NCBI GenBank assembly: GCA_016927065.1 | Contig: JAFGNJ010000002.1 | Coordinates: forward strand, 1-64,000 | Length of the DNA stretch: 64,000 nucleotides | Source: Deltaproteobacteria bacterium | Lineage (GTDB): Bacteria; Desulfobacterota; B13-G15; RBG-16-54-18 | Reading direction: 5' to 3' | Shown here: positions 56,526-64,000 of the stretch, in pieces | Layout: every line of letters begins with the position of its first letter | Position numbering within the stretch: the first letter of the stretch is position 1 | Position numbers and translations under genes: made by a program | The notes under the pieces: model-generated | Seen by the model: the letters and a program-made list of their open reading frames with translations, nothing else | The model's database searches: none | Told to the model about the DNA's origin: nothing

Positions 56526-58565
56526 ATGTCGGGAGAAAAACGGTTGCACAAGACCAGAAACATCGGTTTTATGGCCCACATTGATGCAGGGAAGACCACT
56601 GTTACCGAACGGGTCCTCTACTACACGGGGCGTACCTATAAGATCGGTGAGGTGCATGATGGTACCGCAGTGATGGATTGGATGATCCAGGAGCAGGAGC
56701 GGGGAATCACCATCACATCGGCTGTGACCACCTGCCAGTGGCACGATCATATCATTCAGATCATCGATACCCCCGGTCATGTCGATTTTACCATTGAAGT
56801 AGAGCGGTCACTGCGGGTTTTAGACGGGGCTATCGCCGTGTTCTGTGGTGTGGGTGGGGTGGAACCTCAATCTGAGACCGTATGGCACCAGGCGGACAAA
56901 TACCGCGTTCCGAAGATTGCCTTTGTCAATAAGATGGATCGAGTGGGGGCGGATTTCTTCGGTGCGATTCGGCAGATGGCAGAAAAGCTCGGAGCCAAAC
57001 CGTTGGTGGTACAGCTTCCCTGGGGGGTGGAGGATTCTTTTTGTGGGGTGATAGATTTGGTTGCAATGCAAGGGATCATATGGGAGGATGACGGTTTAGG
57101 TGCACTTTTTCAGTACGTTTCCATCCCTGACGAACTTCTCACCCAGGCCCAGGAGTACCGTGAGGGCCTCTTTGAGCGTGTGGCGGAGACCGATGAGGTT
57201 CTCACAGAGAAATATCTCAGCGGTGAAGCGATCTCTGAGGACGAGTTAAAACGAGCCATCAGGAAGGCGACCGTAGAGCTCAAGGTGGTGCCGGTCCTCT
57301 GTGGGGCCGCCTTGAAAAACAAGGGAATTCAGCCCCTCTTGGATGCCATCGTCGATTATCTCCCCTCACCACTCGATGTCCCTCCAGTGCACGGGGTGAA
57401 CCCACAAACGAAAGAAGTGCAGCAGCGCCGAAGTGATGAGAGCGAACCTCTCTGCGCCCTGGCCTTCAAGATCATGATGGATCAAGGGAGAAAGCTCACC
57501 TACGTTCGTGTCTATTCAGGGGTGATGGAGACGGGGAAGGTCGTCTATAACGCCAATCAGTGGAGCGAGGAGCGCGTGGCACGGATATTTGAGATGCACG
57601 CCAAACAACGAAAGAGAATCGAGCAGGCGCGTGCAGGGGAGATCGTGGCAGTGATGGGGCTGAAGGACACCTCCACCGGCAACACCCTGTGTGACCGCGC
57701 ACACCCCATTCTGCTTGAGCCCATGGAGTTCTATAAGCCGGTCATCTCTGTGGCAGTGGAGCCGAAGACCAACCAGGAACAGGACAAGCTCTCTTTTGCT
57801 TTGGAAAAGCTGAGTGAAGAAGACCCCACCTTTCAAGTACGATATGATGAAGATACCGCGCAGACCATCATCTCGGGGATGGGGGAACTGCACCTTGATG
57901 TCCTCATCAAACGGTTGGTAGAGGAGTACAATCTGGCGGTCAACGTTGGAAGGCCCCAGGTTGTCTATCGAGAGACCATTAAAAGAGCAGCTGATGTAGA
58001 GGGACGCTTTTCAAAGGTGATCGATGACGTCCCCCACAGTGCTGAAATCCACCTGGGAGTTATTCCCCATGCCAGGGGAAAGGGTGTTGAGTTCACCTCC
58101 GAGGTGCCTCCGGAAGAAATCCCACAGGAATTCCTCAATGCAATACAAGCCGGTGTACAGGAGTCGGCCACAGTCGGCGCCCTCACCGGCTATCCACTCA
58201 CTGATATCAAAGTCATTCTTAAAGGTGCACGCTATACTCAAGATGAATTTACCCCTATGGTGCTCAAGGTAGCGGTCGCTCAAACCCTGCGTGAGGCATG
58301 TCAGAAGGGCACCCCCCTCCTCTTGGAGCCCGTCATGGAATTGGATGTCATAGTGCCTGAGGAGTTTATGGGTGAGGTGATAGGTGACATCCAAGGAAGA
58401 AAGGGGTCTGTTGAATCAATCGACAAAAAAGGGAAGATAGCGATGATCAAGGCCCACCCCCCTCTCACCCGTTTGTTCGGCTATTCCACCGATCTGCGTT
58501 CCATAACACAGGGGAGGGGGACCTTCTCCATGCGGTTTTCCCACTACGACAAGGCGGTTACGTGA
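56526..58565 (+). CDS. fusA: Elongation factor G
   Basis: 679 residues, translational GTPase. G1 [21 protein letters not shown]2 [13 protein letters not shown]3 [22 protein letters not shown]4 [12 protein letters not shown]; domains II-V follow, with [14 protein letters not shown] and [17 protein letters not shown] in IV-V. It catalyses ribosomal translocation or recycling. It is outside a str operon; neighbours are trmJ and birA, so it may be a second EF-G paralogue. Its stop overlaps the birA start. Confidence 0.94.
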   Translation: MSGEKRLHKTRNIGFMAHIDAGKTTVTERVLYYTGRTYKIGEVHDGTAVMDWMIQEQERGITITSAVTTCQWHDHIIQIIDTPGHVDFTIEVERSLRVLDGAIAVFCGVGGVEPQSETVWHQADKYRVPKIAFVNKMDRVGADFFGAIRQMAEKLGAKPLVVQLPWGVEDSFCGVIDLVAMQGIIWEDDGLGALFQYVSIPDELLTQAQEYREGLFERVAETDEVLTEKYLSGEAISEDELKRAIRKATVELKVVPVLCGAALKNKGIQPLLDAIVDYLPSPLDVPPVHGVNPQTKEVQQRRSDESEPLCALAFKIMMDQGRKLTYVRVYSGVMETGKVVYNANQWSEERVARIFEMHAKQRKRIEQARAGEIVAVMGLKDTSTGNTLCDRAHPILLEPMEFYKPVISVAVEPKTNQEQDKLSFALEKLSEEDPTFQVRYDEDTAQTIISGMGELHLDVLIKRLVEEYNLAVNVGRPQVVYRETIKRAADVEGRFSKVIDDVPHSAEIHLGVIPHARGKGVEFTSEVPPEEIPQEFLNAIQAGVQESATVGALTGYPLTDIKVILKGARYTQDEFTPMVLKVAVAQTLREACQKGTPLLLEPVMELDVIVPEEFMGEVIGDIQGRKGSVESIDKKGKIAMIKAHPPLTRLFGYSTDLRSITQGRGTFSMRFSHYDKAVT

Positions 58566-59569
58566 TGTCTGCGGAGGCGGCAGGGAAGATATTGGAGATG
58601 CTGCGCGCTAAGGAGATGCATCTCTCCGGTGGCACGATGAGCAAGACCCTGGGGATGAGCAGGAGTGCCATCTGGAAACACATCAAGTCCTTGCGTCGTG
58701 AGGGGTATCAGATTGAGGCCAAGCCTGCCCGTGGCTATCGGTTGGTCGCGGTCCCGCAACATCTCACCCATTGGGAGATACAGAAGGGCCTGGGGACCGA
58801 ACAGTTCGGCAAAAGCCTTTACGTCTTTCCTCAGGTGGATTCCACCAATGTGGTCGCATTTCGCCTCGCCCTGAATGGGGCTCAGGAGGGCGCGGTGGTT
58901 GTGGCGGAGTCACAAACGAAAGGCAAAGGGAGACTCGGGCGCCGCTGGGAGTCACCTGTTGGAACAAACATCTATCTTTCCATCATTCTCAGGCCGCAGA
59001 TTCCGCCGAACAAGGCCCCCTTGATCACCCTCATGGTTGCCGTTGCCTGTGTCCACGCTATAGAAGAGGTAGCAGGGCTTGTGCCAGCCATCAAATGGCC
59101 TAACGATTTGCTGCTCGGAGAGAGAAAATTGGGAGGTATCCTCACAGAAGCGGATATGGAAATGGATAGGATAAATCACGTCGTTGTGGGAATCGGGATC
59201 AACTGCAATATGACCCATACCTCTTTCCCGCTTTCCATAAGGGATACTGCTACTTCCTTGCAGGAGGTCCTCGGCAGAGAGGTATCCAGGATTACCCTTA
59301 TTCAGGCCATCCTCCGACATCTGGAACAATGGTACAAAAAATTATTACAGGGAAGGATAGATGAGATCAAGAGGCGCTGGGGAGAGCTTTCTCTGATCAG
59401 GGGAAAGAAAGTAACAATCGCTTTTATGGGGACAATGGTTAAGGGGACAGCGCTTGACATAGATGACGATGGGGCCTTGTTATTACAAGAGGGAGAGGGT
59501 ACGGTTAAGAGGATCGTAGCAGGTGATGTACACGTTAAGGGGGTGATAACAGATGTTATTCGTCATTGA
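58565..59569 (+). CDS. birA: Biotin-protein ligase with regulatory HTH
   Basis: About 334 residues from the ATG at 58565 (a GTG one codon earlier is possible). N-terminal helix-turn-helix ([29 protein letters not shown]), then the ligase core with [40 protein letters not shown] and GIGINCN, then the small C-terminal beta barrel. It biotinylates carrier proteins such as AccB and may repress biotin genes. It overlaps fusA by one base and coaX by 17. Confidence 0.95.
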   Translation: MSAEAAGKILEMLRAKEMHLSGGTMSKTLGMSRSAIWKHIKSLRREGYQIEAKPARGYRLVAVPQHLTHWEIQKGLGTEQFGKSLYVFPQVDSTNVVAFRLALNGAQEGAVVVAESQTKGKGRLGRRWESPVGTNIYLSIILRPQIPPNKAPLITLMVAVACVHAIEEVAGLVPAIKWPNDLLLGERKLGGILTEADMEMDRINHVVVGIGINCNMTHTSFPLSIRDTATSLQEVLGREVSRITLIQAILRHLEQWYKKLLQGRIDEIKRRWGELSLIRGKKVTIAFMGTMVKGTALDIDDDGALLLQEGEGTVKRIVAGDVHVKGVITDVIRH

Positions 59570-60329
59570 TGTGGGGAATACCCATACGGTATGCGGGGTC
59601 TTTGGGGGAGATAATCTCCTTCATCACTGGCGGGTGGTTACCGAACCAGAACGGACGGTTGACGAGTTCGGTCTTCTGCTTGGCAATCTTTTCACCTTTC
59701 ACGGCATAAAGCCGAATGATATTCGGGGATTAATTATATCATCTGTTGTCCCTCCGATGGTCCCTATTTTAGAGGAAGTGGCAGAAAAGTATTTTCATAC
59801 CAAATCATTAGTGGTAGGGCCGGGGATCAAAACGGGGATGCCCATCTTCTACGATAATCCCACAGAGGTCGGGGCCGACAGGATCGTAAACGCCGTGGCC
59901 GCTTATGAGCAATATCGACAGGCCCTCATTGTGGTCGATTTTGGCACTGCAACGACCTTTGACTACATCTCCGCTAAGGGGGAGTACATGGGGGGTGCCA
60001 TTGCGCCGGGGATTGGGATCTCTATGGAAGCCCTGTTTCAGCGTGCCTCCAAGTTGCCGCGGGTGGAGGTGCTCAAACCGAAGGGGGTCATCGGCAAAAG
60101 CACCGTCCACAGTATGCAATCGGGAATCTTCTATGGATACGTAGGGCTCGTGGACGAGATGGTCAGGAGGATGAGGGAGGAGACCCGATCCGATCCGAAG
60201 GTAGTCGCCACGGGGGGGTGGGCCCGCCTAATCACCTCGGAGTCCCAGGCGATCCAGGAGGTGGATGACCTCCTTACCCTCAAGGGGCTCAGGATCATTT
60301 ATCAGCGCAACCTCCTACGGAAAAAGTGA
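59553..60329 (+). CDS. coaX: Type III pantothenate kinase
   Basis: 258 residues, ASKHA fold. [14 protein letters not shown] is the phosphate loop, followed by [38 protein letters not shown] and [11 protein letters not shown]. It phosphorylates pantothenate in CoA synthesis without feedback by CoA. The birA-coaX order is widespread. An AAGGGGG site lies inside the end of birA. Confidence 0.96.
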   Translation: MLFVIDVGNTHTVCGVFGGDNLLHHWRVVTEPERTVDEFGLLLGNLFTFHGIKPNDIRGLIISSVVPPMVPILEEVAEKYFHTKSLVVGPGIKTGMPIFYDNPTEVGADRIVNAVAAYEQYRQALIVVDFGTATTFDYISAKGEYMGGAIAPGIGISMEALFQRASKLPRVEVLKPKGVIGKSTVHSMQSGIFYGYVGLVDEMVRRMREETRSDPKVVATGGWARLITSESQAIQEVDDLLTLKGLRIIYQRNLLRKK

Positions 60330-60422
60330 AGCAAGGGATTCCGTGATTGACGTTGACTAAACGCTACAATAGATGATAAAAAAAGCATAAACTAGCATGT
60401 TAAATGCCTCAATGGGGGCATT

Positions 60423-60644
60423 GTGATAGAGCGGGATATCCTTATAAAAGTAGAGGACGATGGGGAAATATTGGTCCTCTTAGACGGTCGAAAACTCCGC
60501 GTAGCACCGAAGGACCTCCCCATAAGCTCTAAGTGGCTACTTATGTCAGAGTTGGAAATGTCGGATGATTCTGACAATCCCCTCTACGACATTACGGTTC
60601 GTAATCTCGTGCAAAATGAAGAAGTACGAGCCATGTGGGTCTAG
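60423..60644 (+). CDS. Small acidic protein, unknown
   Basis: 73 residues, GTG start with GGGGG a few bases upstream. A beta-rich first half (DILIKVEDDGEILVLLDGRKLRVAP) suggests a small barrel, followed by an acidic helix (SELEMSDDSDNPLYDI). No family recognised. It is separated from coaX by 93 bases. Confidence 0.55.
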   Translation: MIERDILIKVEDDGEILVLLDGRKLRVAPKDLPISSKWLLMSELEMSDDSDNPLYDITVRNLVQNEEVRAMWV

Positions 60645-60741
60645 CGACTTTTTCCTCAAAAAAGCCTTGGCTGCCAACAATAAAATTGATTTATAAATAC
60701 AATAAGTCTAAAAATAAATGTTCGCCTGACAAGGTTTAGCT

Positions 60742-61113
60742 ATGAATCCCTTTTTTGTTTTCTTTTTCTTGGCCGCCTTTCAGATTGCAGTAGCAGCAAT
60801 TGGATGTATTGTCGTGTTTGTCGTTACAATACCTTTGGGCCTCAGAGCCGCCCGTGTAAAGGCAATCTGGGCCAGTTTATTTGGTGCTGCTGGTGGCTTT
60901 GTTGGCGTGATTATTGTTTACATCTCGATTCTTGCAGTGGGTCTTGCTTGGAAGGTCGTTGAGCTATTTCATCTTGGAGGCCCAGCAATAATTTTGGTCG
61001 ACGCGGCAGGGTGGCTATTGATGGCCGGGTACATAGCTGGCCTGGTAGGTGGCTCGTACATGGGCTGGAAAATCCGAACGTATAAAGCTCTGTCAGGAAT
61101 CAATGGGCGTTAA
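60742..61113 (+). CDS. Small membrane protein, unknown
   Basis: 123 residues with about three hydrophobic segments: FFVFFFLAAFQIAVAAIGC, WASLFGAAGGFVGVIIVYIS, and AIILVDAAGWLLMAGYIAGL. Glycine-rich helix-packing motifs are frequent. A weak AAGG site precedes the ATG. Its 3' end overlaps that of the convergent DUF364 gene by 14 bases. Family not recognised. Confidence 0.6.
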   Translation: MNPFFVFFFLAAFQIAVAAIGCIVVFVVTIPLGLRAARVKAIWASLFGAAGGFVGVIIVYISILAVGLAWKVVELFHLGGPAIILVDAAGWLLMAGYIAGLVGGSYMGWKIRTYKALSGINGR

Positions 61114-61861
61114 AGCAGAGTCTTTCCACACCCGTTAGTGCACATGCTCCCGCTCCGGTAACTCCAAAGATAATGAGGTGTTTTTCCTGAGAGGTGGCCT
61201 CCTGGCGGATTGCATCAAAGGTGTTATTGACAAGGGAGCTGCTGGTGACAAGGATAAGATCACTCCATGTGATCAGCTTGGTGGTTTCCGTTCTTCCGCT
61301 CCAAATTTCTATCCCGAATTTATGTGAGCCGATGTTTTTAGGATTGAGATCCATACACCGTACCTTTTTTACGCCGAAGTCGCGTATCAGGTGTTCGAGA
61401 ATTGCTGGTTGATACCCGACGAGGCCAATCTTGATTTTCCCGAATCTACCCAGGAGATTTTTGGCGATCTCCTCGGCACATGTCTCCGGCTCTTCATCAC
61501 GGCAATGCCGTACCCCCGTGGCCAGTCCTAGATGTGCACTCACTGCATTCAGGGTAGCGGTGAACATGGCCCTGTTGTTCTTTGTGTCCAGCGACAGGTT
61601 CAGCACATCTTTCAGTGGGCCATGAAAGTCTTGAGGTCGATCAGTAAATGCCTGGCCAAAGCTATCCCGAAACCGTGCCTCGATCATTACCTCTTTGCCC
61701 TCAAGCAAGGCGTAATCTTCCCTCTTAGGGCTTCCGATTGCCTCACGGGCAGAGAGGGGGGCAATGGTTATCTGGACATCTTCCTCGCCCAATTCCCTGT
61801 CATTCACTATTGCTGAAAACTTTTCTTTGATCAGATCAAGAATAGGAACTATTTCCGCCAT
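61100..61861 (-). CDS. DUF364 (DUF4213-DUF364) protein
   Basis: 253 residues. The N-terminal DUF4213-like part (about 1-90) precedes the DUF364 Rossmann-like part: KIKIGLVGYQPAILEHLIRDFGVKKVRCMDLNPKNIG and DLILVTSSSLVNNTFDAI. The family is described as putative heavy-metal chelation proteins. It overlaps the ModA-like gene by 13 bases, so a role in molybdate/tungstate use is likely but unproven. Confidence 0.85.
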   Translation of the reverse strand: MAEIVPILDLIKEKFSAIVNDRELGEEDVQITIAPLSAREAIGSPKREDYALLEGKEVMIEARFRDSFGQAFTDRPQDFHGPLKDVLNLSLDTKNNRAMFTATLNAVSAHLGLATGVRHCRDEEPETCAEEIAKNLLGRFGKIKIGLVGYQPAILEHLIRDFGVKKVRCMDLNPKNIGSHKFGIEIWSGRTETTKLITWSDLILVTSSSLVNNTFDAIRQEATSQEKHLIIFGVTGAGACALTGVERLCFNAH

Positions 61862-62670
61862 GTATCTACCTCCTCAGTTTCAACAACATATCCGTATTTT
61901 TTAAAAACTGCTTTACCTTCTGCAGACGTGGCAAAAGCAACAAACTGCCGGGCACGTTCACTGTTTTTACTGTACGCTGACACGGCTATTTGCATCTCCC
62001 CAATCCCCGTGAGTTGCCCTGGGGCAATGAAGATTATTTCAATCTGATCGGTGGACACGGTTCCATAAAAATGCCAGATAATACCGGCGTCAACCTGCCC
62101 CATGATCAACATAGTCAAAAGACTGTTGGGGTCTGAGGCATAGGTAACGACATTTTTCATGATTGCCTCCTCAAGGCCGGCCTTACGAAAGATTTCCGGG
62201 GCATACTTTCCTAACAGGGTGGTTTCCGGTCTGGTAATGGCCAATCGGATGCCCTGATTGGTGAGGTCATGTAACGAATGAATCCCTTTTGGGTTGCCTT
62301 TTTTCACGGCAATGACAGGCAAAAGATACGCAATGGTTTGTATGGTGGCAGGAACAACCGCCTTTTTTGCTTGGGCGGCTTTCATGAATTTCTGCTCTGG
62401 GGCTACATAGAGATCCCCTCTCTTGGCAAGGATCATTTTCGACAATATCTCTCCACCTCCGCCATAGTTCGTTTCCAATCGTATTTGATAGTGCTCTTCG
62501 AATCGCTGGCAGATTTCATCGATTGCAGGCTTTCCCCCAGCGGCAGCAAAAATGACCAATTTGGAAATCGGGGCCGGGCGAGAACAAGCAGACGACACAA
62601 TGAGAGTTACTACGAGGATTGCGAATAGAATCGATGCTATGCGATTTTGATATGTCTTTTTTAATGGCAT
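61849..62670 (-). CDS. modA: Molybdate/tungstate-type binding lipoprotein
   Basis: 273 residues. Lipoprotein signal ILFAILVVTLIVSSAC (lipobox SSAC). The mature part opens LVIFAAAGGKPAIDEICQRFEEHYQI, then YGGGGEILSKMILAKRGDLYVAPEQKFM, and ends FVAFATSAEGKAVFKKYGY, the ModA pattern of ABC oxyanion binding proteins. It captures molybdate or tungstate; the metal cannot be decided from the sequence. No permease gene is visible between it and the window edge. Confidence 0.88.
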   Translation of the reverse strand: MPLKKTYQNRIASILFAILVVTLIVSSACSRPAPISKLVIFAAAGGKPAIDEICQRFEEHYQIRLETNYGGGGEILSKMILAKRGDLYVAPEQKFMKAAQAKKAVVPATIQTIAYLLPVIAVKKGNPKGIHSLHDLTNQGIRLAITRPETTLLGKYAPEIFRKAGLEEAIMKNVVTYASDPNSLLTMLIMGQVDAGIIWHFYGTVSTDQIEIIFIAPGQLTGIGEMQIAVSAYSKNSERARQFVAFATSAEGKAVFKKYGYVVETEEVDTWRK

Positions 62671-62695
62671 CTTTTAAATCCTTAGCGCGTGTAAG

Positions 62696-63646
62696 TTAGC
62701 GCACATTTTCATGACCACCCATAAAACGCTGATAGAAGAGTCCATATCTGAGTCCGTGTGAACTGATGTGAAGGACGTCCTTGTGCAATCTCTCCATTGT
62801 GGCGAGGATGATCATGGCCCCGGCCAGGATGATGTCTGCCCGGTCAGGGGGGAGACCTTTGACTTTTTTTCGTGCTATTAGGTCCTTTTCTTGCAGTTTC
62901 TTCACCTGGTCTCCCATCTCATCAACAGTAAGGTGTAAGGCATGGATCTTCTCCCCGTCAAAGCTATCCAGACCCAGATGGATCGCGCCCAGGGTAACGG
63001 CCGTGCCGCCGATACCTATTATTGCACCCGGTAAGATAGGTGGAATTTCGCGCGAGACTTTATCAATCTCATCCTGGAGCTTAAGACAAGCATCGCGGGA
63101 AGGGGGATCAGTATGTACGAATTCCTCTGTAAGGCGCACCGCTCCGAGGGGGAGGCTGAGCATTTCAAGCTGATCGGGGGAACTCTCTCCGCGGCGGAAG
63201 ATGTACTCAGTACTTCCCCCCCCCACATCCATCACTACGGCATCCTTGGGCATGAAAGGGTCTTTTTGCACCGATAGATAGGAAAACCTGGCCTCCTCTT
63301 CTTCACTGATTATAACAGGATAGATATTGCATTCCTTTTGAATCTTTCGGATAAATTTGTTGGTATCTGTGGCCAGGCGCAAGGCATTGGTCCCTACGCA
63401 CGCGATCTCCGATACCCCTTCCTTTTGGCACAGGGAATAAAAGTGCTTCAATGCGATAATGCTCTTTTTTACACTCACGGTGTTCAATCGCCCCCCTCTG
63501 TACAGTCCACTCCCCAATCGGGAGGTCTCCCCGCAATCTATGACCACCTCTAAACTACCCTGGTGGGTTATCTGCCCAATAAGTAACAGGATTGTGTTGG
63601 AGCCGATGTCTATGGCTGCATAACGCTTCAGGGTTATCTCCGTCAA
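62696..63646 (-). CDS. Ppx/GppA-family phosphatase
   Basis: 316 residues, ASKHA fold. AAIDIGSNTILLLIGQI, the catalytic-type Glu in ISEEEEARFSYLSV, VVMDVGGGSTEYIF and the IGIGGTAVTLGAIHLG loop are clear. It hydrolyses polyphosphate or pppGpp. At about 316 residues it is the short form lacking the C-terminal HD-like region. It lies within a metal-transport group, 8 bases after the ABC subunit and 25 bases before modA, an unusual location. Confidence 0.9.
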   Translation of the reverse strand: MTEITLKRYAAIDIGSNTILLLIGQITHQGSLEVVIDCGETSRLGSGLYRGGRLNTVSVKKSIIALKHFYSLCQKEGVSEIACVGTNALRLATDTNKFIRKIQKECNIYPVIISEEEEARFSYLSVQKDPFMPKDAVVMDVGGGSTEYIFRRGESSPDQLEMLSLPLGAVRLTEEFVHTDPPSRDACLKLQDEIDKVSREIPPILPGAIIGIGGTAVTLGAIHLGLDSFDGEKIHALHLTVDEMGDQVKKLQEKDLIARKKVKGLPPDRADIILAGAMIILATMERLHKDVLHISSHGLRYGLFYQRFMGGHENVR

Positions 63647-63654
63647 AACCTGCT

Positions 63655-64000
63655 CTAATGAATTCGTAATCTTCTCAGTTTCAATATCAAAAAGACCGCC
63701 TGTCCGGTTTTGATCCCCATTTCCTCGAATATATCCTTGGGTAATTCGGCCAGCAATTGATTGTTCCCTACCTTGACTGTCAGTCGTGTTAAAGAAGAAA
63801 AGGGTTGTATGTTCATCACGACACCTTGAAAACGGTTTAACTCAGGGCCAGGTGGTTTGGTTGCGGAGACATAGATATCCCGGGGGAATACAGCGATCTT
63901 TTTGATCCCGCCATCGTGGAGCGGCAGGATGATTGACATGCCGCCGCACGCCGCTTCCACCAATCCATGCCCTATATGTTTAACGCTGTCGCAATCCAAT
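63655..64000 (-). CDS. ABC transporter ATPase C-terminal part (TOBE domain)
   Basis: The frame continues past the right edge; only the C-terminal 115 or so residues are visible. GMSIILPLHDGGIKKIAVFPRDIYVSAT and GVVMNIQPFSSLTRLTVKVG, LLAELPKDIFEEMGIKTGQAVFLILK are the TOBE oxyanion-binding tail of ModC/TupC/WtpC-type ATPases. The nucleotide-binding domain is outside the window. Together with the ModA-like gene it suggests an operon for molybdate or tungstate uptake. Confidence 0.8.
   Translation of the reverse strand, partial: LDCDSVKHIGHGLVEAACGGMSIILPLHDGGIKKIAVFPRDIYVSATKPPGPELNRFQGVVMNIQPFSSLTRLTVKVGNNQLLAELPKDIFEEMGIKTGQAVFLILKLRRLRIH

Overview
The window reads as one chromosomal contig from an anaerobic, diderm (LPS-bearing) bacterium, most likely a member of the former Deltaproteobacteria (Desulfobacterota and relatives). 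The evidence is gene content and order: rplM-rpsI-argC, accD-folC-lptD, xerC-hslV-hslU, a PxxKW cysteine-rich protein, LptD and LptE, and molybdenum cofactor genes that include a MoeA fused to a binding-protein-like domain. No rRNA is present, so the taxonomic call is an inference. No phage, plasmid origin or CRISPR array was seen.

Layout. 0-2 kb: a broken RHS-repeat gene interrupted by a REP-associated Y1 transposase element with 13-bp inverted ends, then a lone secreted protein. 2-13 kb: one long minus-strand transcription unit from a clear promoter at 13.07 kb, xerC-hslV-hslU-argB-argD-argF-argG-leuS-lptE-holA, with stop/start overlaps at nearly every junction. 13.5-17.8 kb: small membrane and secreted proteins, a sugar epimerase, nadE and an FmdB zinc ribbon with divergent promoters. 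17.9-19.2 kb: AT-rich accessory stretch with an orphan membrane protein, a palindrome and a frameshifted small gene. 19.2-23.5 kb: archease-rtcB-moeA-mogA, coupling RNA repair to molybdenum cofactor synthesis. 24-29 kb: MoxR ATPase, DUF58, transglutaminase (TgpA type) and a secreted metallo-beta-lactamase-fold enzyme.

29-38 kb is the main accessory region. It holds a flavodoxin-ferredoxin protein, an 1116-residue secreted CARDB-repeat protein and its secreted neighbour, a detached duplicate piece of the CARDB gene, a RelE/ribbon-helix-helix toxin-antitoxin pair with its own operator-promoter, a decayed DinB gene, a very AT-rich orphan gene and a DUF72 gene. 38.5-42.4 kb: a metallohydrolase, hpt, a TPR plus binding-protein-fold lipoprotein, and an endonuclease V gene inactivated by two in-frame stop codons.

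42.5-52.2 kb is housekeeping: rplM-rpsI with a perfect terminator, argC, a cyclic-nucleotide phosphodiesterase-like enzyme, accD-folC-lptD and three dTDP-sugar genes. 52.2-60.3 kb: a response regulator with an AraC output domain, a PilZ membrane protein, tRNA-Gly(CCC), the PxxKW protein with a terminator in its own leader, a TraB-like protein, trmJ, an EF-G, birA and coaX. 60.4-64 kb: two small unknown genes, then a minus-strand molybdate/tungstate-type transport group (TOBE-bearing ABC ATPase cut by the window edge, a Ppx/GppA phosphatase, a ModA-like lipoprotein, and DUF364). Together with moeA and mogA this points to active Mo or W enzyme use. Arginine synthesis is split between the 5-10 kb operon (argB, D, F, G) and argC at 43 kb.

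No wholly new multi-gene system is proven here. The strongest leads are the RNA-repair/Moco operon, the terminator-in-leader arrangement before the PxxKW gene, the doubly nonsense-mutated endonuclease V, and the AT-rich orphan beside the toxin-antitoxin pair.
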